Position numbers and translations under genes: made by a program. From the NCBI RefSeq assembly GCF_923079645.1, contig NZ_CAKLPY010000002.1, positions 434,001-498,000 of the forward strand: DNA of 64,000 bases. Reading direction: 5' to 3'. The notes under the pieces were generated by a model that saw only the letters and a program-made list of their open reading frames with translations, ran no database searches and was not told where the DNA came from. This document shows positions 55,245 to 63,595 of this stretch, piece by piece; the stretch's first letter is position 1; each line of letters starts with the position of its first letter. The DNA is from Emticicia aquatica. GTDB taxonomy: Bacteria > Bacteroidota > Bacteroidia > Cytophagales > Spirosomataceae.

Positions 55245-58121
55245 ATGTTAAACTATTTCCGAACCTTGAACTTCAAGCAACTCATCTTGGTGATGCTTGT
55301 GGGCATTTTCTTAGTTGGAGGCGATGCTTTTGCCCAGAATAAATCTGATAACCAAAGCGGTAAACAAAAGAAAAAAAAGAAGAATAAAAAAACTCTAGCT
55401 GAAGAAAAAGCTCCGATTCCTGACCCAATAAAAGTTACTTCCGTAGAAGGAATTACTGAATATCTGTTAGGAAATGGCCTCAGAGTTTTGATGTTTCCTG
55501 ACCAATCGAAACAAACCGCAACCGTTAATATTACTTATTTGGTTGGCTCTCGCCATGAAGGTTACGGCGAAACTGGTATGGCTCATTTGCTCGAACACAT
55601 GGTTTTTAAAGGTTCTACCAAACATACTAATATTCCACAAGAATTGACTGACCACGGTGCAAGACCTAACGGCACAACTTGGCTCGACCGTACCAATTAT
55701 TTCGAGACATTTTCGGCTACTGAAGAAAATCTTAAATGGGCTTTAGACCTTGAATCTGACAGAATGGTCAATTCGTTCATCAAAAAAGAAGATTTGGAAA
55801 AAGAGTTTTCAGTCGTAAGAAATGAGTTTGAATCTGGTGAAAATGACCCTGAAAGTGTATTGAGTGAAAGAGTAATTGCAACAGCTTATTTATGGCACAA
55901 TTACGGTAATTCTACGATTGGCTCAAGAGAAGACATCGAGCGAGTTCCGATTGAAAATTTGCAGGCCTTTTACAAAAAATATTATCAACCAGATAATGCT
56001 GTTTTGTTGGTTGCAGGCAAAATTGACGAAGAAAAAACCTTAAAAATGATTAACGAATATTTTGGTGTAATTCCTCGTCCAACGCGTCAATTACAGCCAA
56101 CTTATACCGTTGAACCAGTACAAGATGGTGAGCGTTCGGTAACATTACGTCGTGTTGGCGATGTACAAGCTATTGGAGTGGCTTATCATATTTGTTCAAA
56201 TAGCCATCCTGATTACCCTGCTTTAGATGTTTTACAAGGAATTCTCAGCAATGAACCATCAGGAACTATCTATAAAGCATTGGTTGAAACAAAAAAAGCC
56301 TCAAGTCAATATGCCTATTCATTCACAAATAAAGACCCTACATTTTTCTATTTTGGCTTATCGGTTTTGAAAGAAAAAGACCTAGAAGATGCCAAGAAAA
56401 CCTTGCTTTCAACACTTGATGGCGTAGGTACGATGGACTTCACAAAAGAAGATGTAGAACGGGCAAAAAATCAGATAATTAAAGGTTTTGAATTATCAAT
56501 CCGTAATTCTGAAAGAACTGGTTTACAAATGAGTGAATACATCGGAGCGGGAGATTGGCGTTTGGCATTTATTTATCGAGATGCAATTGAAAAAATTACG
56601 GTCGATGATATCAAACGAGTAGCTAAATACTACTTTAAACCTTCAAATCGTACGATTGGACTATTCATTCCTGAAGAAAACCCTGACCGTGTGAAAGTTC
56701 CTGAATCGCCAAATGTAGATGCATTAGTTAAAAACTATAAAGGTCGTGCGGTTGTTGCACAAGGTGAAGCATTCGACCCATCGCCAGCAAATATCGAAAG
56801 TCGCACCAAACGTGGCCAAGAAAACAGTGGCATAGAGTATGCTCTATTACCAAAATTAACTCGTGGAAATACGGTAAGAGCAAATATTACGCTTCGCATC
56901 GGCGATGAACAAAGTTTGCAAAATAAATTGACAATCAGTCAATTTACAGCCGCAATGCTTAATAAAGGCACAAAAAATATGAGTCGCCAACAATTGAAAG
57001 ATACTTTAGATAAATTAAAGGCTCAAGTAAACGTTGGTGGTGGTGGCAATTCGGTGAGTGCGAGCATCGAATCAACGAAAGAAAATTTACCAAAAGTATT
57101 GGCTATCGTAACTGATATTTTGAAAAACCCTGTGTTCGACGCCAATGAATTTGATAAATTAAAACAAGAAAACTTGGCACAAATCGAATCTCAAAAAAGC
57201 GACCCACAGGCTTTGGCATTTACGGCATTCCAACGAACAATGAATCCTTTTCCAAAGTCGGATGTACGATATATTCCTACGATTGACGAACAAATCGAAA
57301 ACGTTAAAAACTTAAAAGTTGAAGAATTGAAAAAATTCTATACTGACTTTTATGGTGCTTCGGCAGCAACTGTTTCCGTTGTTGGCGATTTCGATGAAGC
57401 AAGTATTCGTAAAATTATTAGTACTAATTTTGGTTCTTGGAAATCTCCTATTCCTTTCAAACGTATTCAGGCAGTTTTTCAAGATATTACTCCAACCGCC
57501 AATGCCATCAAAACACCTGACAAAGCCAATGCTCTTTTCTTGGCTGGACAAAATCTTCAAATTCAAGACACAGATGCTGATTATGCAGGCTTAGTTTTGG
57601 GAAATTATATGTTAGGCGGTGGATTTTTGAGTTCACGTTTGGCCGTTAGAATTCGCCAAAAAGAAGGAATTAGCTACGGAGTTGGCTCAAATATTAGTGG
57701 TAGCCCAATGGATAAATCAGGAAGTTTTATGACTTATGCCATTTACGCTCCAGAAAATGCAGAAAAACTCGAAAAAGCATTTTATGAAGAAATCACAAAA
57801 GTTGTGACCGAGGGATTCACTGCTGATGAATTAAAAGCAGCAAAATCGGGTTGGTTACAAAGTCGTAGCGTGTCTCGCTCACAAGATAACGAGCTTTCTA
57901 ACAAACTGAACAATTATTTATATCTTGATAGAACACTTCAATTTGACGCAGATTTTGAGAAACAAGTTGAAGCAATTACGGTTGAACAAGTAAATGCAGC
58001 GATGAAGAAATTTATTGACCCAAAGAAAATTTCAATCATTAAAGCGGGGGATTTCGATAAGAAAGTTTCAGGAAACGGAACCCCTTCGGTTGGTGGTGTT
58101 TCGGGTAGTGGAAAGAATTAG
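55245..58121 (+). CDS. secreted M16-family metallopeptidase
   Basis: 958 residues. A signal peptide or anchor (about 12-30, ending AFAQ) is followed by a Lys-rich stretch (K41-K49). M16 half 1 has the inverted zinc motif HLLEH (114-118) in GMAHLLEHMVFKG and the distal Glu in VVRNEFESGENDPES. The second half (about 530-930) has the M16C fold (GGFLSSRLAVRIRQKEGISYGVG) and lacks a zinc motif, as is normal for the partner domain in fused M16 proteins. Periplasmic; probably degrades peptides. A -7 match, TATATTTG at 55142-55149, lies upstream. It ends at a strong terminator. Confidence 0.94.
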   Translation: MLNYFRTLNFKQLILVMLVGIFLVGGDAFAQNKSDNQSGKQKKKKKNKKTLAEEKAPIPDPIKVTSVEGITEYLLGNGLRVLMFPDQSKQTATVNITYLVGSRHEGYGETGMAHLLEHMVFKGSTKHTNIPQELTDHGARPNGTTWLDRTNYFETFSATEENLKWALDLESDRMVNSFIKKEDLEKEFSVVRNEFESGENDPESVLSERVIATAYLWHNYGNSTIGSREDIERVPIENLQAFYKKYYQPDNAVLLVAGKIDEEKTLKMINEYFGVIPRPTRQLQPTYTVEPVQDGERSVTLRRVGDVQAIGVAYHICSNSHPDYPALDVLQGILSNEPSGTIYKALVETKKASSQYAYSFTNKDPTFFYFGLSVLKEKDLEDAKKTLLSTLDGVGTMDFTKEDVERAKNQIIKGFELSIRNSERTGLQMSEYIGAGDWRLAFIYRDAIEKITVDDIKRVAKYYFKPSNRTIGLFIPEENPDRVKVPESPNVDALVKNYKGRAVVAQGEAFDPSPANIESRTKRGQENSGIEYALLPKLTRGNTVRANITLRIGDEQSLQNKLTISQFTAAMLNKGTKNMSRQQLKDTLDKLKAQVNVGGGGNSVSASIESTKENLPKVLAIVTDILKNPVFDANEFDKLKQENLAQIESQKSDPQALAFTAFQRTMNPFPKSDVRYIPTIDEQIENVKNLKVEELKKFYTDFYGASAATVSVVGDFDEASIRKIISTNFGSWKSPIPFKRIQAVFQDITPTANAIKTPDKANALFLAGQNLQIQDTDADYAGLVLGNYMLGGGFLSSRLAVRIRQKEGISYGVGSNISGSPMDKSGSFMTYAIYAPENAEKLEKAFYEEITKVVTEGFTADELKAAKSGWLQSRSVSRSQDNELSNKLNNYLYLDRTLQFDADFEKQVEAITVEQVNAAMKKFIDPKKISIIKAGDFDKKVSGNGTPSVGGVSGSGKN

Positions 58122-58163
58122 AACCTCCAAACGGTCAACCGTTTTCTCAAATGAGGATAATTA

Positions 58164-58212
58164 ATCAATAAAACACCTCTAATATCTCAGATGTTAGAGG
58201 TGTTTTATTGAT
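58164..58212. terminator. long-stem terminator after the M16 gene
   Basis: Perfect 19-bp stem (58164-58182 and 58194-58212) around an 11-base loop, containing AAAACACCTCTAA and its complement. It begins 42 bases after the peptidase stop. Confidence 0.9.
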
Positions 58213-58219
58213 AGTTTAG

Positions 58220-58227
58220 TACCTTTG
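58220..58227 (+). promoter_or_regulatory. -7 box of the small membrane protein gene
   Basis: TACCTTTG, a full TAnnTTTG match, 20 bases before the ATG at 58247 and directly after the terminator stem. Confidence 0.5.
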
Positions 58228-58246
58228 CTGACCAAATTTTCAGATA

Positions 58247-58573
58247 ATGGATTCAAAATTTTTGCGACATATTCTTATTTCACTCACTGTTTCATCACTT
58301 GTAGTATATATTGTTTACCATAGTATTGGCACTGGAGCATATATTATGATGTCGGCTTTGGCATTATCAAGTTTTTTAATTGGTTATTTAGAACCTCGAC
58401 GTGGTTGGATTTTAGCTCTTATGCAAGTAGTCATTTTATTGAGCGTACATTTTTTAAAACTCATCAAACCCGTAAGTGCCGATATGGCATTGTTTGGCAC
58501 ATTTGCAGGATGTGGTATTTCGTTAGTTTTTAGCTTTGTGGCAGGCCGTTTAGCAAGATTATTTGAAAAATGA
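58247..58573 (+). CDS. small integral membrane protein, unknown function
   Basis: 108 residues with four predicted membrane helices (about 10-28, 30-46, 53-71 and 82-103) and short loops, including EPRRGW after helix 2. No signal peptide, no catalytic motif. I do not recognise the family. It has its own promoter box and is convergent with mscL, four bases away. Confidence 0.75.
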   Translation: MDSKFLRHILISLTVSSLVVYIVYHSIGTGAYIMMSALALSSFLIGYLEPRRGWILALMQVVILLSVHFLKLIKPVSADMALFGTFAGCGISLVFSFVAGRLARLFEK

Positions 58574-58577
58574 TATA

Positions 58578-58943
58578 TTAAGAACGTTTGTTCGCATTCA
58601 ATTTCCTCAATTCTTCACGAATATCAATCAATAAATCATCCACTTGTGGTTTGGCTTCTGTGCTTTGGCCTAATGCTCTTAAAAAAAAGTACAAAATTGT
58701 ACCCACAATTACAAAATCAAAAGTTGCCTGGAAAGCTTCTCCCCAACCAATTTTAACAGTCAAAACTTCAAAATATCTATCTTTTAGATTTACTCCGCCA
58801 ATCATAACCCCAATAATTGGCATAAAAATTTTATCGACCATCGCTGATATAATTTTTTGAAAAGCTGTACCAATAACTACACCAGTTGCAAGGTCAATGA
58901 TATTACCTCGCATTAAAAAACCTTTAATTTTCTTCACCATCAC
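58578..58943 (-). CDS. mscL: large-conductance mechanosensitive channel MscL
   Basis: 121 residues. The N-terminal helix and TM1 (KKIKGFLMRGNIIDLATGVVIGTAFQKIISAMVDKIFMPIIG) align well with E. coli MscL ([25 protein letters not shown]), then TM2 (DFVIVGTILYFFLRAL) and a cytoplasmic helix (DDLLIDIREELRKLNA). It opens on membrane tension to release solutes during hypo-osmotic shock. Two adjacent ATGs (58943, 58940) are possible starts. A TAATTTTG -7 box lies at 58982-58989 on the minus strand. Confidence 0.96.
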   Translation of the reverse strand: MMVKKIKGFLMRGNIIDLATGVVIGTAFQKIISAMVDKIFMPIIGVMIGGVNLKDRYFEVLTVKIGWGEAFQATFDFVIVGTILYFFLRALGQSTEAKPQVDDLLIDIREELRKLNANKRS

Positions 58944-59397
58944 TTATATTTATATTCTTTGATTTAAGACATTTTATTAAACAAAATTACTTGTTTTCAT
59001 TACAAATCATTTAAAACTTGCTATTTTTCTATAAATTGTTTGCACAAAATCCATTAATTTAATAACACTACCGAGTGAATTTCGCTAGAAAAAAACTTAT
59101 TTTTCAGCATCGGCAAATATAGCTTTTAATGAATAATAATTCGCTTGAACTTCTGTATTTTCAATGCCTATTATATTCTAGAAAATTTCTACTAAAAGTA
59201 AATGGAGAATATTTAATGTAGCAAGCTTTTGAGGATAATAGATTCATGAAGAATCAGATGAGTGATGCAAGAAGTTAATTAAAGCTGTGTGAATTATTTA
59301 TGCTTTTTCATTTTTGTGTGTTAATTTCTGCTCAAATTATGGGGCGTTTTTCATTAGAAAAGTTGGTTTATTTGTGAGAATCGGTCTGATTGTATTT
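58944..59397. other. 454-base region without a gene
   Basis: AT-rich. Apart from the mscL -7 box at 58982-58989 I see no open frame with coding character, no strong hairpin and no repeat. Confidence 0.6.
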
Positions 59398-60480
59398 TTA
59401 TTCCGAAAAATTGGTATAGGCTTTCCCATCATATCGGTACAAACCCATGCCTACGCTACTGAACCAGATATTTCCTGATTTATCTTCTAAAATAGGAAAT
59501 AAATTATTATTGGGAAGACCATCTGCCTTAGTAAGAGTTTTGAATGTTTTGCCCTCATAATAACCCAGCCCATTTTCGTCATCGAACCAGATATTTCCTG
59601 ATTTATCCTTTAAAACATTGCCTTGATAACCTTGTTTTCTCATAAAAATATTTTTGGTAAAGGCTTTTCCGCCTACTTCGAGCAAAGACGAAGGTTCGTA
59701 ACGGCAAATACCATTGAAGGAAGTGGCAAACAAAAGATTTCCTGATTTATCTTCCATGATATTATTCACTCGCCTAACATCGTTGTAAGGAATAATATTG
59801 GTTAATGTTTTTCCATCAAAACGAGAAATGCCTTCGTCCATGCAAGCCCCAAACCAAATTTTGCCTGTTTTATCTTCAAAGATTGAAAATATAGCTTTTA
59901 ACTGCAATGTATCTTTATTAAAGACCTCACTATTATCTAAAAAACGAGTAAAATAAATGCCACTATAGCAATAAACGCCCTCATCTGTTCCAAACCAAAT
60001 TGTTCCCTTTTTGTCTTGCATCATACACCAAACGCCATTTATGAATGACGCGTTGTTATTACGATTTACAATTATTGGTATCTGAATAAAGGCTTTTTCT
60101 CCTGCTTTGAACGATGCTGAAGGAGTGTATCGATTGAGTCCAGTTTTTGTGCCAACCCAAATGTTACCAGCTTTGTCTTCTAAAATCGAATATACAATGT
60201 TATTATCTAGTCCGTCTTTGGTTGTAAAATGTGTAAAAGTTTTTCCATCATAGCGATAAATACCTTCTCCATTGCTACCGAACCAAATATTACCCGATTT
60301 ATCCTGCACGACACTACCAATGGCAGCCTCTTTATATATGCCTTGAGGTTTTAAGATTTTAGTGGATTCGGAAGCTGTTGTTGCTACTTTTTCCATTTTG
60401 TCTTGTCCCTTGCAAGAAGATAAATAAACCAATAAGAGTAGGAATAAGTAAATTTGAGATTTTAAGTAATGCTTTTTCAT
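59398..60480 (-). CDS. stand-alone seven-bladed Reg_prop propeller lipoprotein
   Basis: 360 residues. Lipoprotein signal ending LVYLSSC. Seven ~45-residue blades, each with a D.(S/A/T)G.(I/L)W(F/V)G... core and a (G)(I/L).(R)Y(D/E) edge: SGNIWFGSNGEGIYRYDG, AGNIWVGTKTGLNRY, KGTIWFGTDEGVYCY, TGKIWFGACMDEGISRF, SGNLLFATSFNGICRY, SGNIWFDDENGLGYY, SGNIWFSSVGMGLYRY. In hybrid two-component systems such blades form the periplasmic sensor, usually 14 blades followed by a kinase; here the protein stops after one propeller. Ligand unknown. Confidence 0.9.
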   Translation of the reverse strand: MKKHYLKSQIYLFLLLLVYLSSCKGQDKMEKVATTASESTKILKPQGIYKEAAIGSVVQDKSGNIWFGSNGEGIYRYDGKTFTHFTTKDGLDNNIVYSILEDKAGNIWVGTKTGLNRYTPSASFKAGEKAFIQIPIIVNRNNNASFINGVWCMMQDKKGTIWFGTDEGVYCYSGIYFTRFLDNSEVFNKDTLQLKAIFSIFEDKTGKIWFGACMDEGISRFDGKTLTNIIPYNDVRRVNNIMEDKSGNLLFATSFNGICRYEPSSLLEVGGKAFTKNIFMRKQGYQGNVLKDKSGNIWFDDENGLGYYEGKTFKTLTKADGLPNNNLFPILEDKSGNIWFSSVGMGLYRYDGKAYTNFSE

Positions 60481-60521
60481 ATATGTTTTTGTGTATTTTA
60501 TAATGTTTTTGACTTAGTATT

Positions 60522-61586
60522 TTACTTTTCTACAAACTTCGTAAAGGTTTTCCCGTTGAATTTACAAATACCATCTCCGTCTGTTCCAAACCACAGCTCA
60601 CCATTATTATCTTTATAAACAGTGTTTATCGCATTACTCGTTAGGCCGTCTTTTGTGGTATAATTAGTTAAGTTGCTTCCGTCATATTTCCAAACACCTG
60701 TATCCACTGTTCCTATCCAAAGATTACCATTATTATCTTCGTTTATTGAATAAATGCGAGCCAAAGTACCTAAAACTGATTTGCCAGAAACCCTAAATTC
60801 TTTATTGCTTAGTTCTTTTTCGTCTGTAAAATTGATTAGAGTTTTTCCATCGTATCGAAACAAGCCAGCACCATTATTTCCAAACCAAATATTACCCTTG
60901 CTGTCTTCAAATAAAGCAAGTACAGCTGGGCCAATTAGCCCTTTTTCAGTAAACCAAGTAAAGGTTTTTCCATCGTATCGACATACGCCTTGTGCTTGTG
61001 TGCCAAACCAAAGATTCCCTTTTTTATCTTTTAAAATGCTATAAACTGCATAACGACTAAGATTATAGGGGGAGTTTTTAGAATTATCTAAAGGCAAATA
61101 GACAAGCGAAATGCCATTGTAGCGACAAACTCCACTGCCTGCATAAAACCATAAATCGTTTGGTTCAATTTTCCATTCGCTTTCAAGATTCGTTTCTTTA
61201 TTTGTCAAAGTTGTGAAAGACTTTCCATCGAATCTGCTGACACCAAACAGACCTGTTCCGAACCAAATATTTCCAGATTTATCTTCTTGAATGCTTTGCA
61301 CTTGATTATTGGATAAACCGTCTTTCTCAGTAAACTGAATCAAAGTTTTTCTACCTGCACGGAGCGAATCGGACCGCCGAGCGGCCGATGGGTCATAACG
61401 ATAAACTCCTACGTTATTTGTACCAAACCAAAAGTTGCCTTTTTTATCTTGAAAAATACTACGTATATTCTTGTCAATTTTGGAAATTGTATTCAAATTG
61501 AAAATACTATTATTGTAATCTTCTTTGTTTTGCCCCTGGCAGTAAAAACAACAAATGAACTGAACGATAAAAATCACTTTTTTCAT
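60522..61586 (-). CDS. stand-alone seven-bladed Reg_prop propeller protein
   Basis: 354 residues with an N-terminal signal (MKKVIFIVQFICCFYCQGQ); the Cys residues near the end of the signal may make it a lipoprotein. Seven blades from KGNFWFGTNNVGVYRYD to NGELWFGTDGDGICKFN; the third (EPNDLWFYAGSGVCRYN) is the most degenerate. The loop after blade 1 carries the insert SAARRSDSLRAG, encoded by an unusually G+C-rich stretch (61358-61392) that can fold into a hairpin. It is 41 bases ahead of the propeller gene at 59398. Confidence 0.9.
   Translation of the reverse strand: MKKVIFIVQFICCFYCQGQNKEDYNNSIFNLNTISKIDKNIRSIFQDKKGNFWFGTNNVGVYRYDPSAARRSDSLRAGRKTLIQFTEKDGLSNNQVQSIQEDKSGNIWFGTGLFGVSRFDGKSFTTLTNKETNLESEWKIEPNDLWFYAGSGVCRYNGISLVYLPLDNSKNSPYNLSRYAVYSILKDKKGNLWFGTQAQGVCRYDGKTFTWFTEKGLIGPAVLALFEDSKGNIWFGNNGAGLFRYDGKTLINFTDEKELSNKEFRVSGKSVLGTLARIYSINEDNNGNLWIGTVDTGVWKYDGSNLTNYTTKDGLTSNAINTVYKDNNGELWFGTDGDGICKFNGKTFTKFVEK
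61358..61392 (-). repeat. G+C-rich palindromic insert inside a propeller gene
   Basis: 35 bases of about 74% G+C in a ~35% G+C region. ATCGG-A-CCGC (61368-61377) pairs with GCGGCCGAT (61381-61389) around CGA, with one bulged A. It encodes ARRSDSLRAG in a loop that differs in length between paralogues, as expected of a small in-frame palindromic element. Confidence 0.4.
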
Positions 61587-61622
61587 GCTTGTTTTTCAAA
61601 GTTTAATTTGTGTGTTTGCGTT

Positions 61623-61752
61623 CTATTCCGAAAAATAGGTAAAGTTTTTCCCATCGAAGCGGCATAAACCTGTTCCACTCGTAACTACCCAAAGATTTTT
61701 AGTTTTACATTCCAATAATTGACCAAATAGATTGTCGTATTTATGATGCTTT
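61623..61752 (-). pseudogene. remnant of a propeller gene (last blade only)
   Basis: Between two intact propeller genes the minus strand encodes YDNLFGQLLECKTKNLW, then VVTSGTGLCRFDGKNFTYFSE and a stop at 61623-61625. This is a clear final Reg_prop blade, matching GLYRYDGKAYTNFSE at the end of the gene at 59398. Stops just upstream (in frame near 61755) and the absence of a start show it is a broken fragment. Confidence 0.75.
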
Positions 61753-61778
61753 TAAGTTTAATGATTTTATTGAAAATT

Positions 61779-62852
61779 TTACCAAGGTCCATTTTTCTTA
61801 ACTTGATAAAAGCGAGTGCCGTCGAACCGATAAAGTCCTTGTCCTGCACCCCACCACATATTGCCAGATTTGTCTTGAAACATACTTTGTACACAGCAAT
61901 TTAGACCATCGGTAGGTGTAAACACTGTAAACGCTTTTAGATTTGGCAAAGGAATCGACGGGTCGAATCTTGTAGTGCTGCCTCGTGCTGTAATCCAAAT
62001 AATTCCTGACTCTTCAATGTAGATTCCCCAAAATTCGGTGCCTCCTAAACCATCTTTGGCGGTGTATTCGGTCAGTTTTTTTCCATCATATTTACAAATG
62101 CCATTTTGCATAGTAAACCATATATTGCCCATTTTATCTTGTGCAATGCCACCGGCATAGTTCGCACCTAAATTTACTTTTTCATTGAAATTCACAAGAC
62201 TTTTTTCCCCTTCTGAAGGATTATATCGAAATACACCTGTATCTGACGAAGCAAACCAAATATTCCCATTTTTGTCTTCAATAATTCCCGCAATATTAAT
62301 AGGTGGAAGCTCTTTAAATAGTGAAAAACTTTTTTGACCTTCACTATCAGCCACAGGATCATATCTGTACACTCCTCCATGTGTTCCAACCCAAATATTA
62401 CCCGATTTATCAACAAGAATGCCTTTTCGAGTTATATCCACATGGTTTAAACCATCTTTTTGATTATAATTTTTAAAGATTTTTCCGTCATATTTATAAA
62501 TTCCTTGGTCTGTTCCGAACCACATGTTTCCATCATTATCCTCATTGATAGCGTAAACAGTTTGATTATAAAAGCCATCGGGGTTAGAAAAGTAAGTCAA
62601 TGTTTTTACGTCATATTTCACAACTCCATCGCCTATTGTACCAAACCATAAGTTATCTTTTGAGTCCTGAAAAATACTTCGGATATATTGACTAACCAAG
62701 GTAGTGTCAAAATCAGGGGCTAAAGCTGCTGGCTTAAAGTTTCTGATTACTTTGGGAATTGGTTTCGAGGCATTTGATTTTACTTGACCATTGCAAGAAG
62801 TACAAAAAATAGCCACCAAGAGCAACATATAAAACTGTACGTATTTCATCAT
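61779..62852 (-). CDS. stand-alone seven-bladed Reg_prop propeller lipoprotein
   Basis: 357 residues. Lipoprotein signal MMKYVQFYMLLLVAIFCTSC with lipobox. Seven blades: KDNLWFGTIGDGVVKYD, DGNMWFGTDQGIYKYD, SGNIWVGTHGGVYRYD, NGNIWFASSDTGVFRYN, MGNIWFTMQNGICKYD, SGIIWITARGSTTRFD and SGNMWWGAGQGLYRFD. It ends RFYQVKKNGPW. No kinase or DNA-binding domain. A decayed blade (61623-61752) lies just downstream, showing that gene loss or unequal recombination has occurred here. Confidence 0.9.
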   Translation of the reverse strand: MMKYVQFYMLLLVAIFCTSCNGQVKSNASKPIPKVIRNFKPAALAPDFDTTLVSQYIRSIFQDSKDNLWFGTIGDGVVKYDVKTLTYFSNPDGFYNQTVYAINEDNDGNMWFGTDQGIYKYDGKIFKNYNQKDGLNHVDITRKGILVDKSGNIWVGTHGGVYRYDPVADSEGQKSFSLFKELPPINIAGIIEDKNGNIWFASSDTGVFRYNPSEGEKSLVNFNEKVNLGANYAGGIAQDKMGNIWFTMQNGICKYDGKKLTEYTAKDGLGGTEFWGIYIEESGIIWITARGSTTRFDPSIPLPNLKAFTVFTPTDGLNCCVQSMFQDKSGNMWWGAGQGLYRFDGTRFYQVKKNGPW

Positions 62853-62931
62853 TTTTCTTTTAAATAATTTATTTCAGACCCAATGGTCAACAAAGCATAA
62901 AATATGAATGTATTGTATTTCATTTATTTAC

Positions 62932-63474
62932 TTAGCAACCGCCTTTGCGAGGTGCACTTTTATAAATTATTTTACTATCTCGTTCTACATAGTTGCCAGC
63001 TACTATTGGATATGAATACTTGGGTGCGTACGATACACTTTGGCTTTTAATAATTATTTTGTCGTTAACTTTCAGGCTATGCAATTGCTCAAATTCATTG
63101 TCATTTTCCAGCCCAAAACTGAGAATATAATCATCACAATTAATACTTACCATCACGCCGAAACCTACTCTTGAGCCTGACGGAAGAGAAAGAGAGGTTA
63201 CAACAGCCTCCATTTTGGTAGAATCCTTAACGGACTTACTTATTTTAGCAGCACTAGCAAGTACTTTTTTACCTTCGGTAGATGCTTTCCATTTATTGAA
63301 CATTATACCATCAGGGCTAGCCTCCCATATTTTTAATGCAGCTTTCCTTTCGGCAGCAGTAAGCGGCTTTAAAATTGACTTTTTAGAGGTTTCATTTTTA
63401 AATTCATGATTTGTAAATACCAGTCCGATTGCCACAACTAGTGGTAAGGTTAGAGCATAAATGATTTTTTTCAT
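62932..63474 (-). CDS. exported protein of unknown function in the propeller cluster
   Basis: 180 residues with an N-terminal signal (MKKIIYALTLPLVVAIGLVFT). A helical part (PLTAAERKAALKIWEASPDGIMFNKWKASTEGKKVLASAAKI) is followed by a beta-rich part (MEAVVTSLSLPSGSRVGFGVMVSINCDDYILSF, LKVNDKIIIKSQSVSYAPKYSYPIVAGNYVERDSKIIYKS) that may be an OB- or beta-barrel-like fold, ending SAPRKGGC. No family recognised. It sits between two propeller genes on the same strand. Confidence 0.75.
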   Translation of the reverse strand: MKKIIYALTLPLVVAIGLVFTNHEFKNETSKKSILKPLTAAERKAALKIWEASPDGIMFNKWKASTEGKKVLASAAKISKSVKDSTKMEAVVTSLSLPSGSRVGFGVMVSINCDDYILSFGLENDNEFEQLHSLKVNDKIIIKSQSVSYAPKYSYPIVAGNYVERDSKIIYKSAPRKGGC

Positions 63475-63595
63475 AATTTTTGTATGTTTAATTAATAATA
63501 TAGTTTTATCTTCTTTTTAAATTTTATGTTTACGATGAAACTTTGCTTGTTAGTTGTTCATCGCTTTTATTTATTAGTTTCTTGTCTGCACGTGT

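Noticed and set aside
61685-61894. 69-codon minus-strand frame overlapping the propeller remnant
   Set aside because: It is a different frame from the propeller-like fragment and its translation has no blade motif.
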